Assembly (NCBI GenBank): GCA_949346185.1
Contig: CASGVX010000004.1
Location: 1-21,299, forward strand
DNA from: an uncultured Lachnospiraceae bacterium
Lineage (GTDB): Bacteria; Bacillota; Clostridia; Lachnospirales; Lachnospiraceae
Direction: 5' to 3'
DNA length: 21,299 nt
Part shown: in pieces, positions 16,038-21,299 of the stretch
How the letters are laid out: the number at the start of each line of letters is the position of its first letter
How positions within the stretch are numbered: position 1 is the first letter of the stretch
Notes under the pieces: model-generated
Databases searched by the model: none
Told to the model about the DNA's origin: nothing
The model's input: only the letters and a program-made list of their open reading frames with translations
Position numbers and translations under genes: made by a program

Positions 16038-16475
16038 ATGAAAAGTTTTATGGCTAGCCCATCCACGATTGAAAGGAAATGGTATGTTGTCGATGCTGAC
16101 GGTCATACATTAGGTCGTCTTGCATCTGAAGTTGCGAATATTTTAAGAGGCAAGAATAAGCCTATTTATACACCGCATATGGATACAGGCGATTATGTGG
16201 TTATCGTAAATGCTGAAAAGATTAAGGTAACTGGCAAGAAATTGAACCAGAAGATATATTATCACCACTCAGATTATGTGGGTGGCATGAAAGAAACTAC
16301 CCTCAAGGAAATGCTTGATAAGAAACCTGAGTATGTGCTGACTCATGCAGTGAAGGGCATGCTTCCGAAGGGACCGCTGGGTCGTCAGATGTTGAAGAAG
16401 CTTCATGTATATGCTGGGCCAGAGCACCAGCAGGCAGCACAGAAGCCGGAAGTATTGGAAATCAAGGAAAGATAA
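16038..16475 (+). CDS. rplM: 50S ribosomal protein L13
   Basis: Early-assembling large-subunit protein, 145 residues, the usual length. Recognised from ERKWYVVDADGHTLGRLASE, RGKNKPIYTPHMDTGDYVVI, KIYYHHSDYVGG and the signature region MLPKGPLGRQMLKKLHVYAGPEH. AGGAGG (16025-16030) lies 7 bases before the ATG. It is the first gene of the conserved rplM-rpsI operon behind a consensus promoter and an autoregulatory leader. Confidence 0.98.
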   Translation: MKSFMASPSTIERKWYVVDADGHTLGRLASEVANILRGKNKPIYTPHMDTGDYVVIVNAEKIKVTGKKLNQKIYYHHSDYVGGMKETTLKEMLDKKPEYVLTHAVKGMLPKGPLGRQMLKKLHVYAGPEHQQAAQKPEVLEIKER

Positions 16476-16494
16476 TTGAGAGGAGGATATGAAA

Positions 16495-16887
16495 GTGGCA
16501 AATGCAAAGTTTTATGGAACAGGAAGAAGAAAAAGCAGTGTTGCTAGAGTATATTTGATGCCGGGAACCGGTAAGATTACGGTAAATAAGAGAGACATTG
16601 ATGATTATTTTGGTCTTGAGACCTTGAAAATTATCATTCGCCAGCCTCTGGAGGCTACAAATACAACGGATAAGTATGATGCAAAGATTACAGTCCGCGG
16701 CGGCGGATTTACCGGTCAGGCCGGTGCTATCAGACATGGCATTGCTAGGGCGCTTCTCACGGTAGATGAGGATTTCCGTCCTACATTGAAGAAGGCTGGT
16801 TATCTGACGCGCGACCCACGTATGAAGGAGCGCAAGAAATACGGTCTTAAGAAAGCTCGTAGAGCGCCTCAGTTCTCCAAGAGATAA
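16495..16887 (+). CDS. rpsI: 30S ribosomal protein S9
   Basis: Small-subunit head protein whose C-terminal tail reaches the P-site tRNA; 130 residues from GTG 16495, exactly the family norm. The GTG is chosen over the in-frame ATG at 16489 because AGGAGG (16481-16486) is only 2 bases from the ATG but 8 from the GTG, and the product then reads MANAKFYGTGRRKSSVARVY. Other signatures are VRGGGFTGQAGAIRHGIARA and the basic tail KKARRAPQFSKR. A strong terminator follows. The 3' end of rpsI is a known integration site of streptococcal ICEs, and an integrase gene lies next door. Confidence 0.98.
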   Translation: MANAKFYGTGRRKSSVARVYLMPGTGKITVNKRDIDDYFGLETLKIIIRQPLEATNTTDKYDAKITVRGGGFTGQAGAIRHGIARALLTVDEDFRPTLKKAGYLTRDPRMKERKKYGLKKARRAPQFSKR

Positions 16888-16916
16888 TTCGCTTGGATAT
16901 TGCGAGAGAGGGATAT

Positions 16917-16948
16917 CCCCCGGAAATGCAAAGTTTCCGGGGGTTTTT
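16917..16948 (+). terminator. Intrinsic terminator of rplM-rpsI
   Basis: CCCCCGGAAA (16917-16926) pairs perfectly with TTTCCGGGGG (16934-16943) around a 7-base loop, followed by TTTTT. Confidence 0.95.
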
Positions 16949-16999
16949 CTATGTGTGGAAACGTCACGGAACATTGCGAATTTGTACAAAAAAATTACT

Positions 17000-17032
17000 G
17001 TAGGGAACATGTAGGTAACGAGTAGGGAACAT
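17000..17032. repeat. Three tandem 11-bp repeats, putative integrase arm sites
   Basis: GTAGGGAACAT (17000-17010), GTAGGTAACGA (17011-17021) and GTAGGGAACAT (17022-17032) abut with no gaps; a looser CACGGAACAT lies at 16965-16974. Short direct repeats near the ends of an element bind the N-terminal arm domain of tyrosine integrases, for example DR2 of Tn916. The location between rpsI and the integrase fits an attachment-site end. The core att sequence itself cannot be identified without the other end. Confidence 0.55.
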
Positions 17033-17053
17033 TTTTGAGATATGCATGAATAG

Positions 17054-17100
17054 AAAAACCACCCCATAATTTTGGCCGGATCAATGTGGAGTGGCTTTTC
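17054..17100 (-). terminator. Terminator of the integrase gene
   Basis: Read on the minus strand: CCACTCCA (17094-17087), a 20-base loop with its own GGCC, TGGGGTGG (17066-17059, one mismatch), then TTTTT. It lies 26 bases or more beyond the integrase stop. Confidence 0.6.
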
Positions 17101-17125
17101 TGCTTTATATGCGTTGTCCCTGCTT

Positions 17126-18181
17126 CTATATTTGATTAATTGCATCTAGCAGTTCCTTAATATCAAGGTGCGTATAGACACGTTCGGTCAGAGTTTGCGC
17201 ACCAGAGTGTCCAACAATCTTTTTTATTATCGTTGGTTGCACCTTGGCAGTAGCCAGGAGGCTGATGCAGGTGTGTCGGGTATCGTGAGGGCGGTGTTCC
17301 ATGCCTAACTCGCTTATCAGGGGCTTCCAGTAACAATCATAGTAGTTTCTGTAATCAAAATGGCATCCCTGGGGAGTGCTTAGCAAATATTCGCAGTCGT
17401 TTTTTTCATACCAGAACTTGAAATACGTTAAGGTTTTATCTGCAATTGGAACGGCACGTATGCCGGCCAAGGTTTTGGCGTGGCGGATACGGAACCATTG
17501 TTCTTCTAAGTGCACGTCTGATTTCTTTAGATCTAGCAGTTCGGAGATTCGGCATCCGCTATAAATCAGCATTAGGATGATGCTCATATATTCATTACAA
17601 TTTTCGTTTTTCCATATAATATCAATTTCTCTTTGGCTGAATGGTTCTCGGTCAATTTTATTAGGGTTGCCAGCACTTGCTATGTTTACGTAAGTAGCAA
17701 TGTTTTTATCTTGCGTAATGATTTCGTGTATGACAGCGTATTCAAAAATCTGTCGGAAAAGCACCTTTAATTTTTTTAGGGTTGGCGTATTCTTGTTAGA
17801 ATTATCAACAACTCCTTGAAGGTGACTAAGTTTTATGTCAGCCATACGTATATCATATAGTGGAGAGCAAAGTTTGTAGGCGGCCTTGTATCCTTTTATA
17901 TTGCTTTCTGAAATATCATTAAACTTCTGCTCTGACCATTTTTCATACACCTCGCTGAAAGTAACCTTTGCGGCATCAATATCGTATGGATTGCTGTTAT
18001 AATCGGCTAATGCCTGGAGACCTTCTTGCCTGGTAGCATAGTATCCAATAATATTTTTCTTTTGCTTTTCTTTGCCGGTGGTCTCGTCGATTTCCCAGCC
18101 GATTGTTTTGGTGACAATCCAAGGTCTGCGGCGTTTGCCGGATAGTTTTTTCACAGATCCGTAACCATTCGGTAATTTCAT
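17126..18181 (-). CDS. Tyrosine site-specific integrase
   Basis: Phage/ICE-type integrase, 351 residues, for integration and excision of the element. Start at 18181: GAGGAGG lies about 6 bases upstream on the minus strand and the product begins MKLPNGYGSVKKLSGKRRRP, an AP2-like arm-binding N-terminal domain (about 1-70). A SAM-like core-binding domain follows (about 73-165). The catalytic domain contains Arg211 in YSGCRISELLDL, Lys236 in RHAKTLAGIR, His299 and Arg302 in RPHDTRHT, His325 in VGHSGAQ and the nucleophile Tyr336 in ERVYTHLD. All catalytic residues are present, so it should be active. It is convergent with rpsI and its 3' end faces the tandem repeats. Confidence 0.95.
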   Translation of the reverse strand: MKLPNGYGSVKKLSGKRRRPWIVTKTIGWEIDETTGKEKQKKNIIGYYATRQEGLQALADYNSNPYDIDAAKVTFSEVYEKWSEQKFNDISESNIKGYKAAYKLCSPLYDIRMADIKLSHLQGVVDNSNKNTPTLKKLKVLFRQIFEYAVIHEIITQDKNIATYVNIASAGNPNKIDREPFSQREIDIIWKNENCNEYMSIILMLIYSGCRISELLDLKKSDVHLEEQWFRIRHAKTLAGIRAVPIADKTLTYFKFWYEKNDCEYLLSTPQGCHFDYRNYYDCYWKPLISELGMEHRPHDTRHTCISLLATAKVQPTIIKKIVGHSGAQTLTERVYTHLDIKELLDAINQI

Positions 18182-18229
18182 GTTGCTCCTCCTCTCAAAA
18201 AGGGTATAAAAAATAAGCCTATGCAAATT

Positions 18230-18280
18230 CATAGACTTATGTTATAATTAACTTGTCGAGGGAAATTATAACAGTCTATG
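18230..18280. repeat. Large inverted repeat carrying face-to-face -10 boxes
   Basis: Left arm CATAGACT (18230-18237), TAT bulge, GTTATAATT (18241-18249); right arm AATTATAAC (18264-18272) directly followed by AGTCTATG (18273-18280). The arms are perfect apart from the 3-base bulge, with a 14-base centre. Each arm contains TGTTATAAT on one strand, an extended -10 box, so both strands can carry a promoter here. It lies between the membrane protein gene and the integrase, a suitable place for binding by a regulator of integration. Confidence 0.65.
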
Positions 18281-18292
18281 TTATAGGTTCAA
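18265..18292 (-). promoter_or_regulatory. Putative integrase promoter
   Basis: On the minus strand TTGAAC (18292-18287), 16 bp, then TATAAT (18270-18265) preceded by TG at extended -10 spacing. It would give a 5' leader of about 75 bases before the integrase start at 18181. Confidence 0.5.
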
Positions 18293-18295
18293 ATG

Positions 18296-18327
18296 CCGTC
18301 CTACGGAAGTGGGGCGGTTATTTTTTG
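18296..18327 (+). terminator. + strand terminator between two minus-strand genes
   Basis: CCGTCC (18296-18301) can pair with GGGCGG (18312-18317) including one G-U pair, around a 10-base loop, followed by TTATTTTTTG. It points opposite to the neighbouring genes, so it would end a + strand RNA that starts near 18255. Confidence 0.5.
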
Positions 18328-18340
18328 TATACTTGTAATA

Positions 18341-19123
18341 TTATTGAATTTTCTCAACATCGCCATTGTCAAGATATACATGGTATTCATTGAGGAGTTG
18401 CCCGCTACATAAAACTTTGGCATCATGTTCCTCTTTGTCAACATATTCATGAATGGCAATATCTAGAAAATTAGTCAGGCAAGTAATGCGTGTGGTGGTT
18501 TTTGAGGTGAAATTTACAATAAAATGCACTTCATCATTACTTTTAAAATATTTCTTATAGTAACTTGATGCATATTTTGGCACGTCAAATGCACTTTCGG
18601 CAATACTGCAAACTTTCCATTTTCCTGTGGTGTCATTCCTTGCAGATATCACAGTGAAATCATCAAATTTGGATACATCTTTATTTGATTTGCCAATAGC
18701 GTCCTTGCGCTTTGGTGGAGTGTTTTTAGTAGGTTTTTTTGTGCTTTTTTTCTTTGAAGCATTTGTTACTTTATTGCTTTGTGTGGTTGTGCTATCAGCC
18801 GTAGCTGTGCTTTCAGGTGCTGATGTGTTGTCGGGGGTTGTCGTAATATCAGGCGTTGCCTTGTCACTGGATTTTGTCGAATCATTTTTTGCAGTCTCGG
18901 TTGAAGTTTCGACAAATGAGTTTTCCGACAAATCATCTTCCGTAGGTGTAATTAGTGCAAAGAAGAAAAATACTGCTGATGCAACGGTCAGTAAAATACT
19001 AATATTCTTCGAGAAGTGTTTATACTTCCATAAAAAGTAGATTCCTACTGGTGCGAAAAAAATTAGCATAAGAATACAGAACCAAGGTTTTTCATAAAAT
19101 TTTGCTCGATCGTTTGTTGTCAT
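18341..19123 (-). CDS. Membrane-anchored protein of unknown function
   Basis: 260 residues, not recognised. GGAGG lies about 6 bases before the ATG on the minus strand. Two hydrophobic helices (about 13-32 and 41-59) separated by a short basic loop (KYKHFSKN) anchor it; then comes a long Ser/Thr/Asp- and Lys-rich linker (about 62-148, with repeated TTPDN/STTTQS types) and a compact C-terminal domain (about 150-260) probably outside the cell, including FDDFTVISARNDTTGKWKV and a fairly charged end. Proteins of this build are often carried next to the integrase or repressor of Firmicute prophages and ICEs; a surface or exclusion role is possible but not shown. It is a cargo candidate of the element, between repressor and integrase. 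Confidence 0.75.
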   Translation of the reverse strand: MTTNDRAKFYEKPWFCILMLIFFAPVGIYFLWKYKHFSKNISILLTVASAVFFFFALITPTEDDLSENSFVETSTETAKNDSTKSSDKATPDITTTPDNTSAPESTATADSTTTQSNKVTNASKKKSTKKPTKNTPPKRKDAIGKSNKDVSKFDDFTVISARNDTTGKWKVCSIAESAFDVPKYASSYYKKYFKSNDEVHFIVNFTSKTTTRITCLTNFLDIAIHEYVDKEEHDAKVLCSGQLLNEYHVYLDNGDVEKIQ

Positions 19124-19167
19124 CTATAATCCTCCTTAAAAGTTTGCAATACAACAATCAACTACAT

Positions 19168-19196
19168 TTCTTAGAAATTTTCCTTAATTTTATAAT
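19168..19196 (+). promoter_or_regulatory. Putative promoter of the 40-residue ORF
   Basis: Perfect TATAAT at 19191-19196 with a poor -35 (TTCTTA, 19168-19173, 17-bp spacer). Transcription would begin near 19203, just at the left arm of the inverted repeat. Confidence 0.4.
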
Positions 19197-19203
19197 GGTA
19201 TGT

Positions 19204-19370
19204 ACGCCCGCCACATATAGGAGGGGATTGCATGATTAGAAAATACATAAACTACCGTGACAAAAGCGTATTCGCCTTATATTACCGAAAGACGAAAACG
19301 CTATACTACAATATGGATTTTGCCGACAATACTAAATTGATAATCTTAATGTAGCATCTTTGGCGGGCGT
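19204..19370. repeat. 10-bp inverted repeat enclosing a small ORF
   Basis: ACGCCCGCCA (19204-19213) and TGGCGGGCGT (19361-19370) are exact reverse complements, GC-rich in an AT-rich setting, and bracket the ORF at 19232-19354. The right arm ends on the first base of the repressor stop codon region. If transcribed on the + strand, the RNA ends would pair. It could also be the border of a small inserted element. Confidence 0.6.
19232..19354 (+). CDS. Small ORF, 40 residues, unknown
   Basis: ATG 19232 is preceded by AGGAGGGG (19219-19226), with 7 bases from AGGAGG to the ATG. The frame runs 40 codons to TAG. The product starts MIRKYINYRDKSVFALYYRK, is basic and rich in Tyr, Lys and Ile, and shows no signal peptide or membrane helix; alternating hydrophobic residues suggest beta strands. 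A TATAAT box lies 36 bases upstream. It is divergent from the membrane protein gene and convergent with the repressor gene. Strong ribosome site plus -10 box make it a likely gene, but its function is unknown. Confidence 0.5.
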   Translation: MIRKYINYRDKSVFALYYRKTKTLYYNMDFADNTKLIILM

Positions 19371-19825
19371 TATCCAGTATTTGAATCAGCATCGCTAATG
19401 TCAATCGGCGGAAATAGACGCTCCAGTTCTGTTGGATTCTTTGGTGCTTTGTCATAGGCACTGCCCTCCTCTGGAGCAAATGCTTTCTTGAGCATGTCCA
19501 GAAGGTTTCTTCTGGTGGTTTCGTCCAGTTCCATGTATAGCCGAAGAATTTTGATGTCGATATCGGTTAAATGGTGGGCAGTAGCGTATTCATCCAAAGA
19601 AAAAGTGGATTCTTCTTGGAACATATCGCCAGTGCCGTATCTTAGCCATTCTTCATTGATGTTAAATTCTCTGCAAATTAGAGTGATGATTGCTGTGCTT
19701 GGATTTGTTCTACCCATTTCATAAGTTGCTACAGTGTTCCTTTTGCTACCAATCTTATCTGCTAATTCTTGTTGAGTGAGATCGAAAGCTTTGCGTACTT
19801 TTCGTAATCGTTCTCCTAAACCCAA
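19370..19825 (-). CDS. XRE-family (cI-like) repressor
   Basis: 151 residues from TTG 19825, chosen because AGGAGG lies 8 bases upstream on the minus strand and the product then begins MGLGERLRKVRKAFDLTQQE. A longer reading from an ATG at 19861 would contain the ribosome site and the promoter -10. The helix-turn-helix domain spans about 4-60 (LTQQELADKIGSKRNTVATYEMGRTNPS), with the phage-type extension INEEWLRYGTGDMF. The C-terminal half is Glu/Asp-rich with a helical segment (TDIDIKILRLYMELDETTRR). No peptidase motif is visible, so induction is unlikely to be by LexA-type self-cleavage. It is divergent from the rightward genes across a 149-bp region with repeated GTCAAC sites, so it probably keeps the element silent and represses its own promoter. 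Confidence 0.9.
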   Translation of the reverse strand: MGLGERLRKVRKAFDLTQQELADKIGSKRNTVATYEMGRTNPSTAIITLICREFNINEEWLRYGTGDMFQEESTFSLDEYATAHHLTDIDIKILRLYMELDETTRRNLLDMLKKAFAPEEGSAYDKAPKNPTELERLFPPIDISDADSNTG

Positions 19826-19851
19826 TGTATTCACCTCCTTCCAGTAACCCA

Positions 19852-19880
19852 ATAATACCATTGCAATGATGCATTGTCAA
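19852..19880 (-). promoter_or_regulatory. Repressor promoter
   Basis: Minus strand: perfect TTGACA (19880-19875), a 17-bp spacer and TATTAT (19857-19852). The -35 is embedded in a GTCAAC operator half-site. Confidence 0.75.
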
Positions 19881-19955
19881 CAAAAATACGAAAAATCACA
19901 AAAAAGAGTTGACAATGTTGATTATAGGGAATATAATAGATGCATAGTCAACAAA
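19868..19955. promoter_or_regulatory. Repressor operator region with repeated GTCAAC sites
   Basis: GATGCATTGTCAACAAA (19868-19884) and GATGCATAGTCAACAAA (19939-19955) are direct repeats of 17 bp with one difference, 71 bp apart. An inverted site GTTGACAAT lies at 19908-19916. The sites cover the -35 boxes of both divergent promoters and the start region of the rightward one, as expected of a cI-type switch. Confidence 0.65.
19909..19937 (+). promoter_or_regulatory. Rightward promoter of the element
   Basis: Perfect consensus: TTGACA (19909-19914), 17 bp, TATAAT (19932-19937). It drives the gene at 19975 and probably those after it, and must be strong unless repressed. Confidence 0.85.
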
Positions 19956-19974
19956 CAAAGGGAGGTACAAAACA

Positions 19975-20358
19975 ATGAGAAGAGAAGAAATAAAAAACGT
20001 AAGAGTATTAGCAGATAATGGTTATGGAAAGATTCACAATTTTGAAATCGTTCAGAAAATCCCGGCAGGATTCGATGTTTGGAACATTCCGGAAATCGGG
20101 GGTGGCGAGTATATCCCGATTTGCGAGGATGCGCACCCGGAGGACAAGCATGATTACAGCGTCAATGAAGAGACGTTGAAGGCAGTCGAGTTGAATAAAG
20201 AGGAGGTTGTGATCCTGCACGATGCGGCCAGCAGCGGAGTAAGGAACGTAAAATCTGCACAGGCAGCACTTAGAAGAACTGCAAAGTCAAAGATGATGAA
20301 GAGGAAGCAAATGCTTGCAGAAAAAGCCCTTCCGATTCTGGAAAGAATCACGTCATAG
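19975..20358 (+). CDS. First rightward gene of the element, unknown function
   Basis: 127 residues, not recognised. GGGAGG (19960-19965) lies 9 bases before the ATG. The N-terminal half (NVRVLADNGYGKIHNFEIVQ to GGGEYIPICEDAHPED) looks beta-rich, the C-terminal half (about 85-125, SAQAALRRTAKSKMMKRKQM) is a basic helix. There is no Cys pair, helix-turn-helix or membrane segment that I can identify. Being the first gene under the repressed consensus promoter, it occupies the place of an early regulator or excision factor in temperate elements, but that is only positional inference. Confidence 0.75.
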   Translation: MRREEIKNVRVLADNGYGKIHNFEIVQKIPAGFDVWNIPEIGGGEYIPICEDAHPEDKHDYSVNEETLKAVELNKEEVVILHDAASSGVRNVKSAQAALRRTAKSKMMKRKQMLAEKALPILERITS

Positions 20359-20414
20359 CAAGCCGAAACGGCCGTTAAGGCTGTCACTGTTCGGGTGGCT
20401 CTCTGCGGTCTGAT

Positions 20415-20437
20415 GATGGCAAGCCAAATTTAGAAGG
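20415..20437 (+). repeat. Duplicated ribosome-site leader, copy 1
   Basis: 22 of 23 bases match 21008-21030; the shared core is AAGCCAAATTTAGAAGG. Both copies run straight into the ribosome site of a small gene. Confidence 0.6.
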
Positions 20438-20448
20438 GAGGAGGTAGC

Positions 20449-20601
20449 GTGTTGGAAACAGAAGTCATAGGAAGCGCAGAGGCTAAGGAAGGCAGTGAAT
20501 GCACCTTGGCTAAGTTGATAGCCAAGGTGAATACCAATATAAGCCCTGATGAACTCATTGTGAACATTTCCTATGTTAGTGAAAAACCGCATCGAAGATA
20601 G
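20449..20601 (+). CDS. Small ORF, 50 residues, unknown
   Basis: GTG 20449 follows GGGAGGAGG (20436-20444) at a suitable distance; TTG at 20452 is an alternative. The acidic product starts MLETEVIGSAEAKEGSEC and includes KLIAKVNTNISPDELIVNIS; no motif is recognised. Its last 26 bases overlap the end of a gene on the other strand. It shares its leader with the gene at 21044, which supports translation. Confidence 0.5.
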   Translation: MLETEVIGSAEAKEGSECTLAKLIAKVNTNISPDELIVNISYVSEKPHRR

Positions 20602-20908
20602 GGTCAAGTTTGTTAATTGTAAAAAGATGCTCTTTTAGAAGTGCCTTGTCTGCTTGTGATGCCTTGACTTCATTTGATAGAACCATTTTGGCTAATGAAA
20701 GAGAGGCAGCCATCACACGGATTTCGTTAGGGGTAAAGTCCGTATGATGGTTCAGTAACTTATCAGAAGCAGACATGCAGCATGATATGTTTATGCTTTG
20801 CTGGATGGAATCATCAGTAAATGCGGCACCGAGGGAGGGCATCAGTTCCAAGGTACACAATAATGCCTTTATGTCAGCATGGGAAAGAGCGTAGTTGAAT
20901 CTCTTCAT
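20576..20908 (-). CDS. Small protein on the opposite strand, unknown
   Basis: 110 residues from ATG 20908 (AAAGGAAA about 9 bases upstream on the minus strand). It begins MKRFNYALSHADIKALLCTL and is mostly alpha-helical by appearance, with NHHTDFTPNEIRVMAASLSLAKMV cut as two helices in the middle and NKLDPIFDAVF at the end. It has its own promoter (TTGCCA-17-TATAAT), which supports it as a real gene embedded against a rightward gene series. Function not recognised; small single genes of this kind in prophages and ICEs are often accessory cargo. Confidence 0.6.
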   Translation of the reverse strand: MKRFNYALSHADIKALLCTLELMPSLGAAFTDDSIQQSINISCCMSASDKLLNHHTDFTPNEIRVMAASLSLAKMVLSNEVKASQADKALLKEHLFTINKLDPIFDAVFH

Positions 20909-20939
20909 AGTAGATATTTCCTTTCTTGAGTACTCGGCT

Positions 20940-20950
20940 GCTACAGTAGC
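20940..20950. promoter_or_regulatory. Dyad downstream of the minus-strand promoter
   Basis: GCTACAGTAGC is a perfect 11-bp dyad around a central A, lying about 10 bases past the -10 of the minus-strand promoter, where a bound protein would block transcription. Confidence 0.3.
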
Positions 20951-20960
20951 CTGTATGAAG

Positions 20961-20989
20961 ATTATAGGATAAGAGGAACATTCTGGCAA
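20961..20989 (-). promoter_or_regulatory. Promoter of the minus-strand small gene
   Basis: Minus strand: TTGCCA (20989-20984), 17 bp, perfect TATAAT (20966-20961). The leader before ATG 20908 would be about 45 bases. Confidence 0.65.
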
Positions 20990-21007
20990 GTCATGAGGAG
21001 GCGAAGC

Positions 21008-21030
21008 GATGGAAAGCCAAATTTAGAAGG
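21008..21030 (+). repeat. Duplicated ribosome-site leader, copy 2
   Basis: Matches 20415-20437 at 22 of 23 bases and passes into GGAGGGGGGG, the ribosome site of the next small gene. Confidence 0.6.
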
Positions 21031-21043
21031 AGGGGGGGATAAC

Positions 21044-21187
21044 ATGAAAAAAATAAATATACTGATGGTTACAGAAGGATTGTCAAAGGAAGAAAGCAGA
21101 CGCTTATATGAAACTATACTGAAAATTAACGCAAAGCGAAGACGTGCAAACATGCAGCGTCTTCGCTATAAGGTGAAATTGAATTAA
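21044..21187 (+). CDS. Small basic protein, 47 residues, unknown
   Basis: ATG 21044 follows a purine-rich ribosome site (GGAGGGGGGG, from 21029). The product starts MKKINILMVTEGLSKEESRR and ends in a run of basic residues (NAKRRRANMQRLRYKVKLN), which suggests nucleic-acid contact. An in-frame upstream ATG at 20993 would include the ribosome site and is rejected. No family recognised. Confidence 0.55.
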   Translation: MKKINILMVTEGLSKEESRRLYETILKINAKRRRANMQRLRYKVKLN

Positions 21188-21246
21188 AGCGTTATCCAGG
21201 GACAGGATTGCAGGGTGTCAGTTTTTACGCAGAGGAGGAAAAAGGC

Positions 21247-21299
21247 ATGAAGGGAAAGAGGATTACGCCAGAGCGGGGGAAAATCTATAAGAACAGAGG
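21247..21299 (+). CDS. Unknown protein, 3' part beyond window
   Basis: Partial: AGGAGG (21233-21238) lies 8 bases before ATG 21247; the 17 readable residues are MKGKRITPERGKIYKNR. The basic start is like small proteins of Clostridia prophages and ICEs. Too little for assignment. Confidence 0.55.
   Translation, partial: MKGKRITPERGKIYKNR

Noticed and set aside
16489..16494. ATG 16489 as rpsI start
   Set aside because: It is only 2 bases from the ribosome site; GTG 16495 gives the normal S9 length and start.
17000..17032. CRISPR-like tandem repeats
   Set aside because: Units are 11 bp with no spacers and no cas genes nearby; integrase arm sites are likelier.
18282..18300. GGTTCAAAT resembling a tRNA T-arm
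   Set aside because: No acceptor or anticodon stems fit around it; the following bases form a terminator-like hairpin.
18627..19040. 137-codon + strand open frame opposite the membrane protein gene
   Set aside because: It is the antisense shadow of the Ser/Thr-rich linker, with no ribosome site.
19232..19354. Type I toxin peptide
   Set aside because: The 40-residue product has no hydrophobic membrane helix, so only the RNA end-pairing resembles such systems.

Overview
The window looks like a chromosomal segment of a gut-type Firmicute, most likely a Lachnospiraceae-like Clostridia. The reasons are strong AGGAGG ribosome sites, frequent GTG/TTG starts, an rplM-rpsI pair behind an L13-type leader, secreted plant-glycan hydrolases with Lys-rich Big_2/LRR modules, and an integrated element typical of that group. 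This is judged from protein character only; no database search was possible.

Layout. (1) 2-5809: 3' part of an FAD-dependent oxidoreductase, then uvrB with its own promoter, a GH42 beta-galactosidase and a small membrane protein, the last three closely spaced on the + strand. (2) 5839-10344: a more AT-rich four-gene module of OmpR-type response regulator, sensor kinase, ABC ATPase and ABC-2 permease. A CiaR-like direct repeat and a terminator lie between the two-component genes and the transporter genes. (3) 10345-15592: two large secreted polysaccharide hydrolases (GH5 and GH43-CBM6), bracketed by related hairpin-forming extragenic repeats in 10345-10417 and 15594-15861. (4) 15909-16948: promoter, L13 leader, rplM, rpsI and a strong terminator. 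The 493-base gap 15545-16037 holds a terminator, the repeats, an unrecognised open stretch on the minus strand, and the rplM promoter and leader. (5) 16949-21299: left end of an integrated prophage- or ICE-like element: tandem 11-bp repeats, tyrosine integrase (minus), a membrane-anchored unknown (minus), a 40-residue + strand ORF enclosed by a 10-bp inverted repeat, an XRE repressor (minus) with divergent consensus promoters and shared GTCAAC sites, and small rightward genes of unknown function. The other end of the element lies outside the window.

How the parts work together. UvrB is housekeeping DNA repair. GH42, GH5 and GH43 together suggest breakdown of plant cell-wall glycan: GH5 and GH43 act outside the cell, GH42 inside on galactosides. 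The two-component/ABC module probably senses an envelope or peptide signal and switches on the transporter. The element next to rpsI carries an integrase plus a repressor switch of the cI/divergent-promoter type. The features of most interest are the small RNA or peptide candidates in the element, the bypassable terminator before the transporter genes, and the hairpin repeats.
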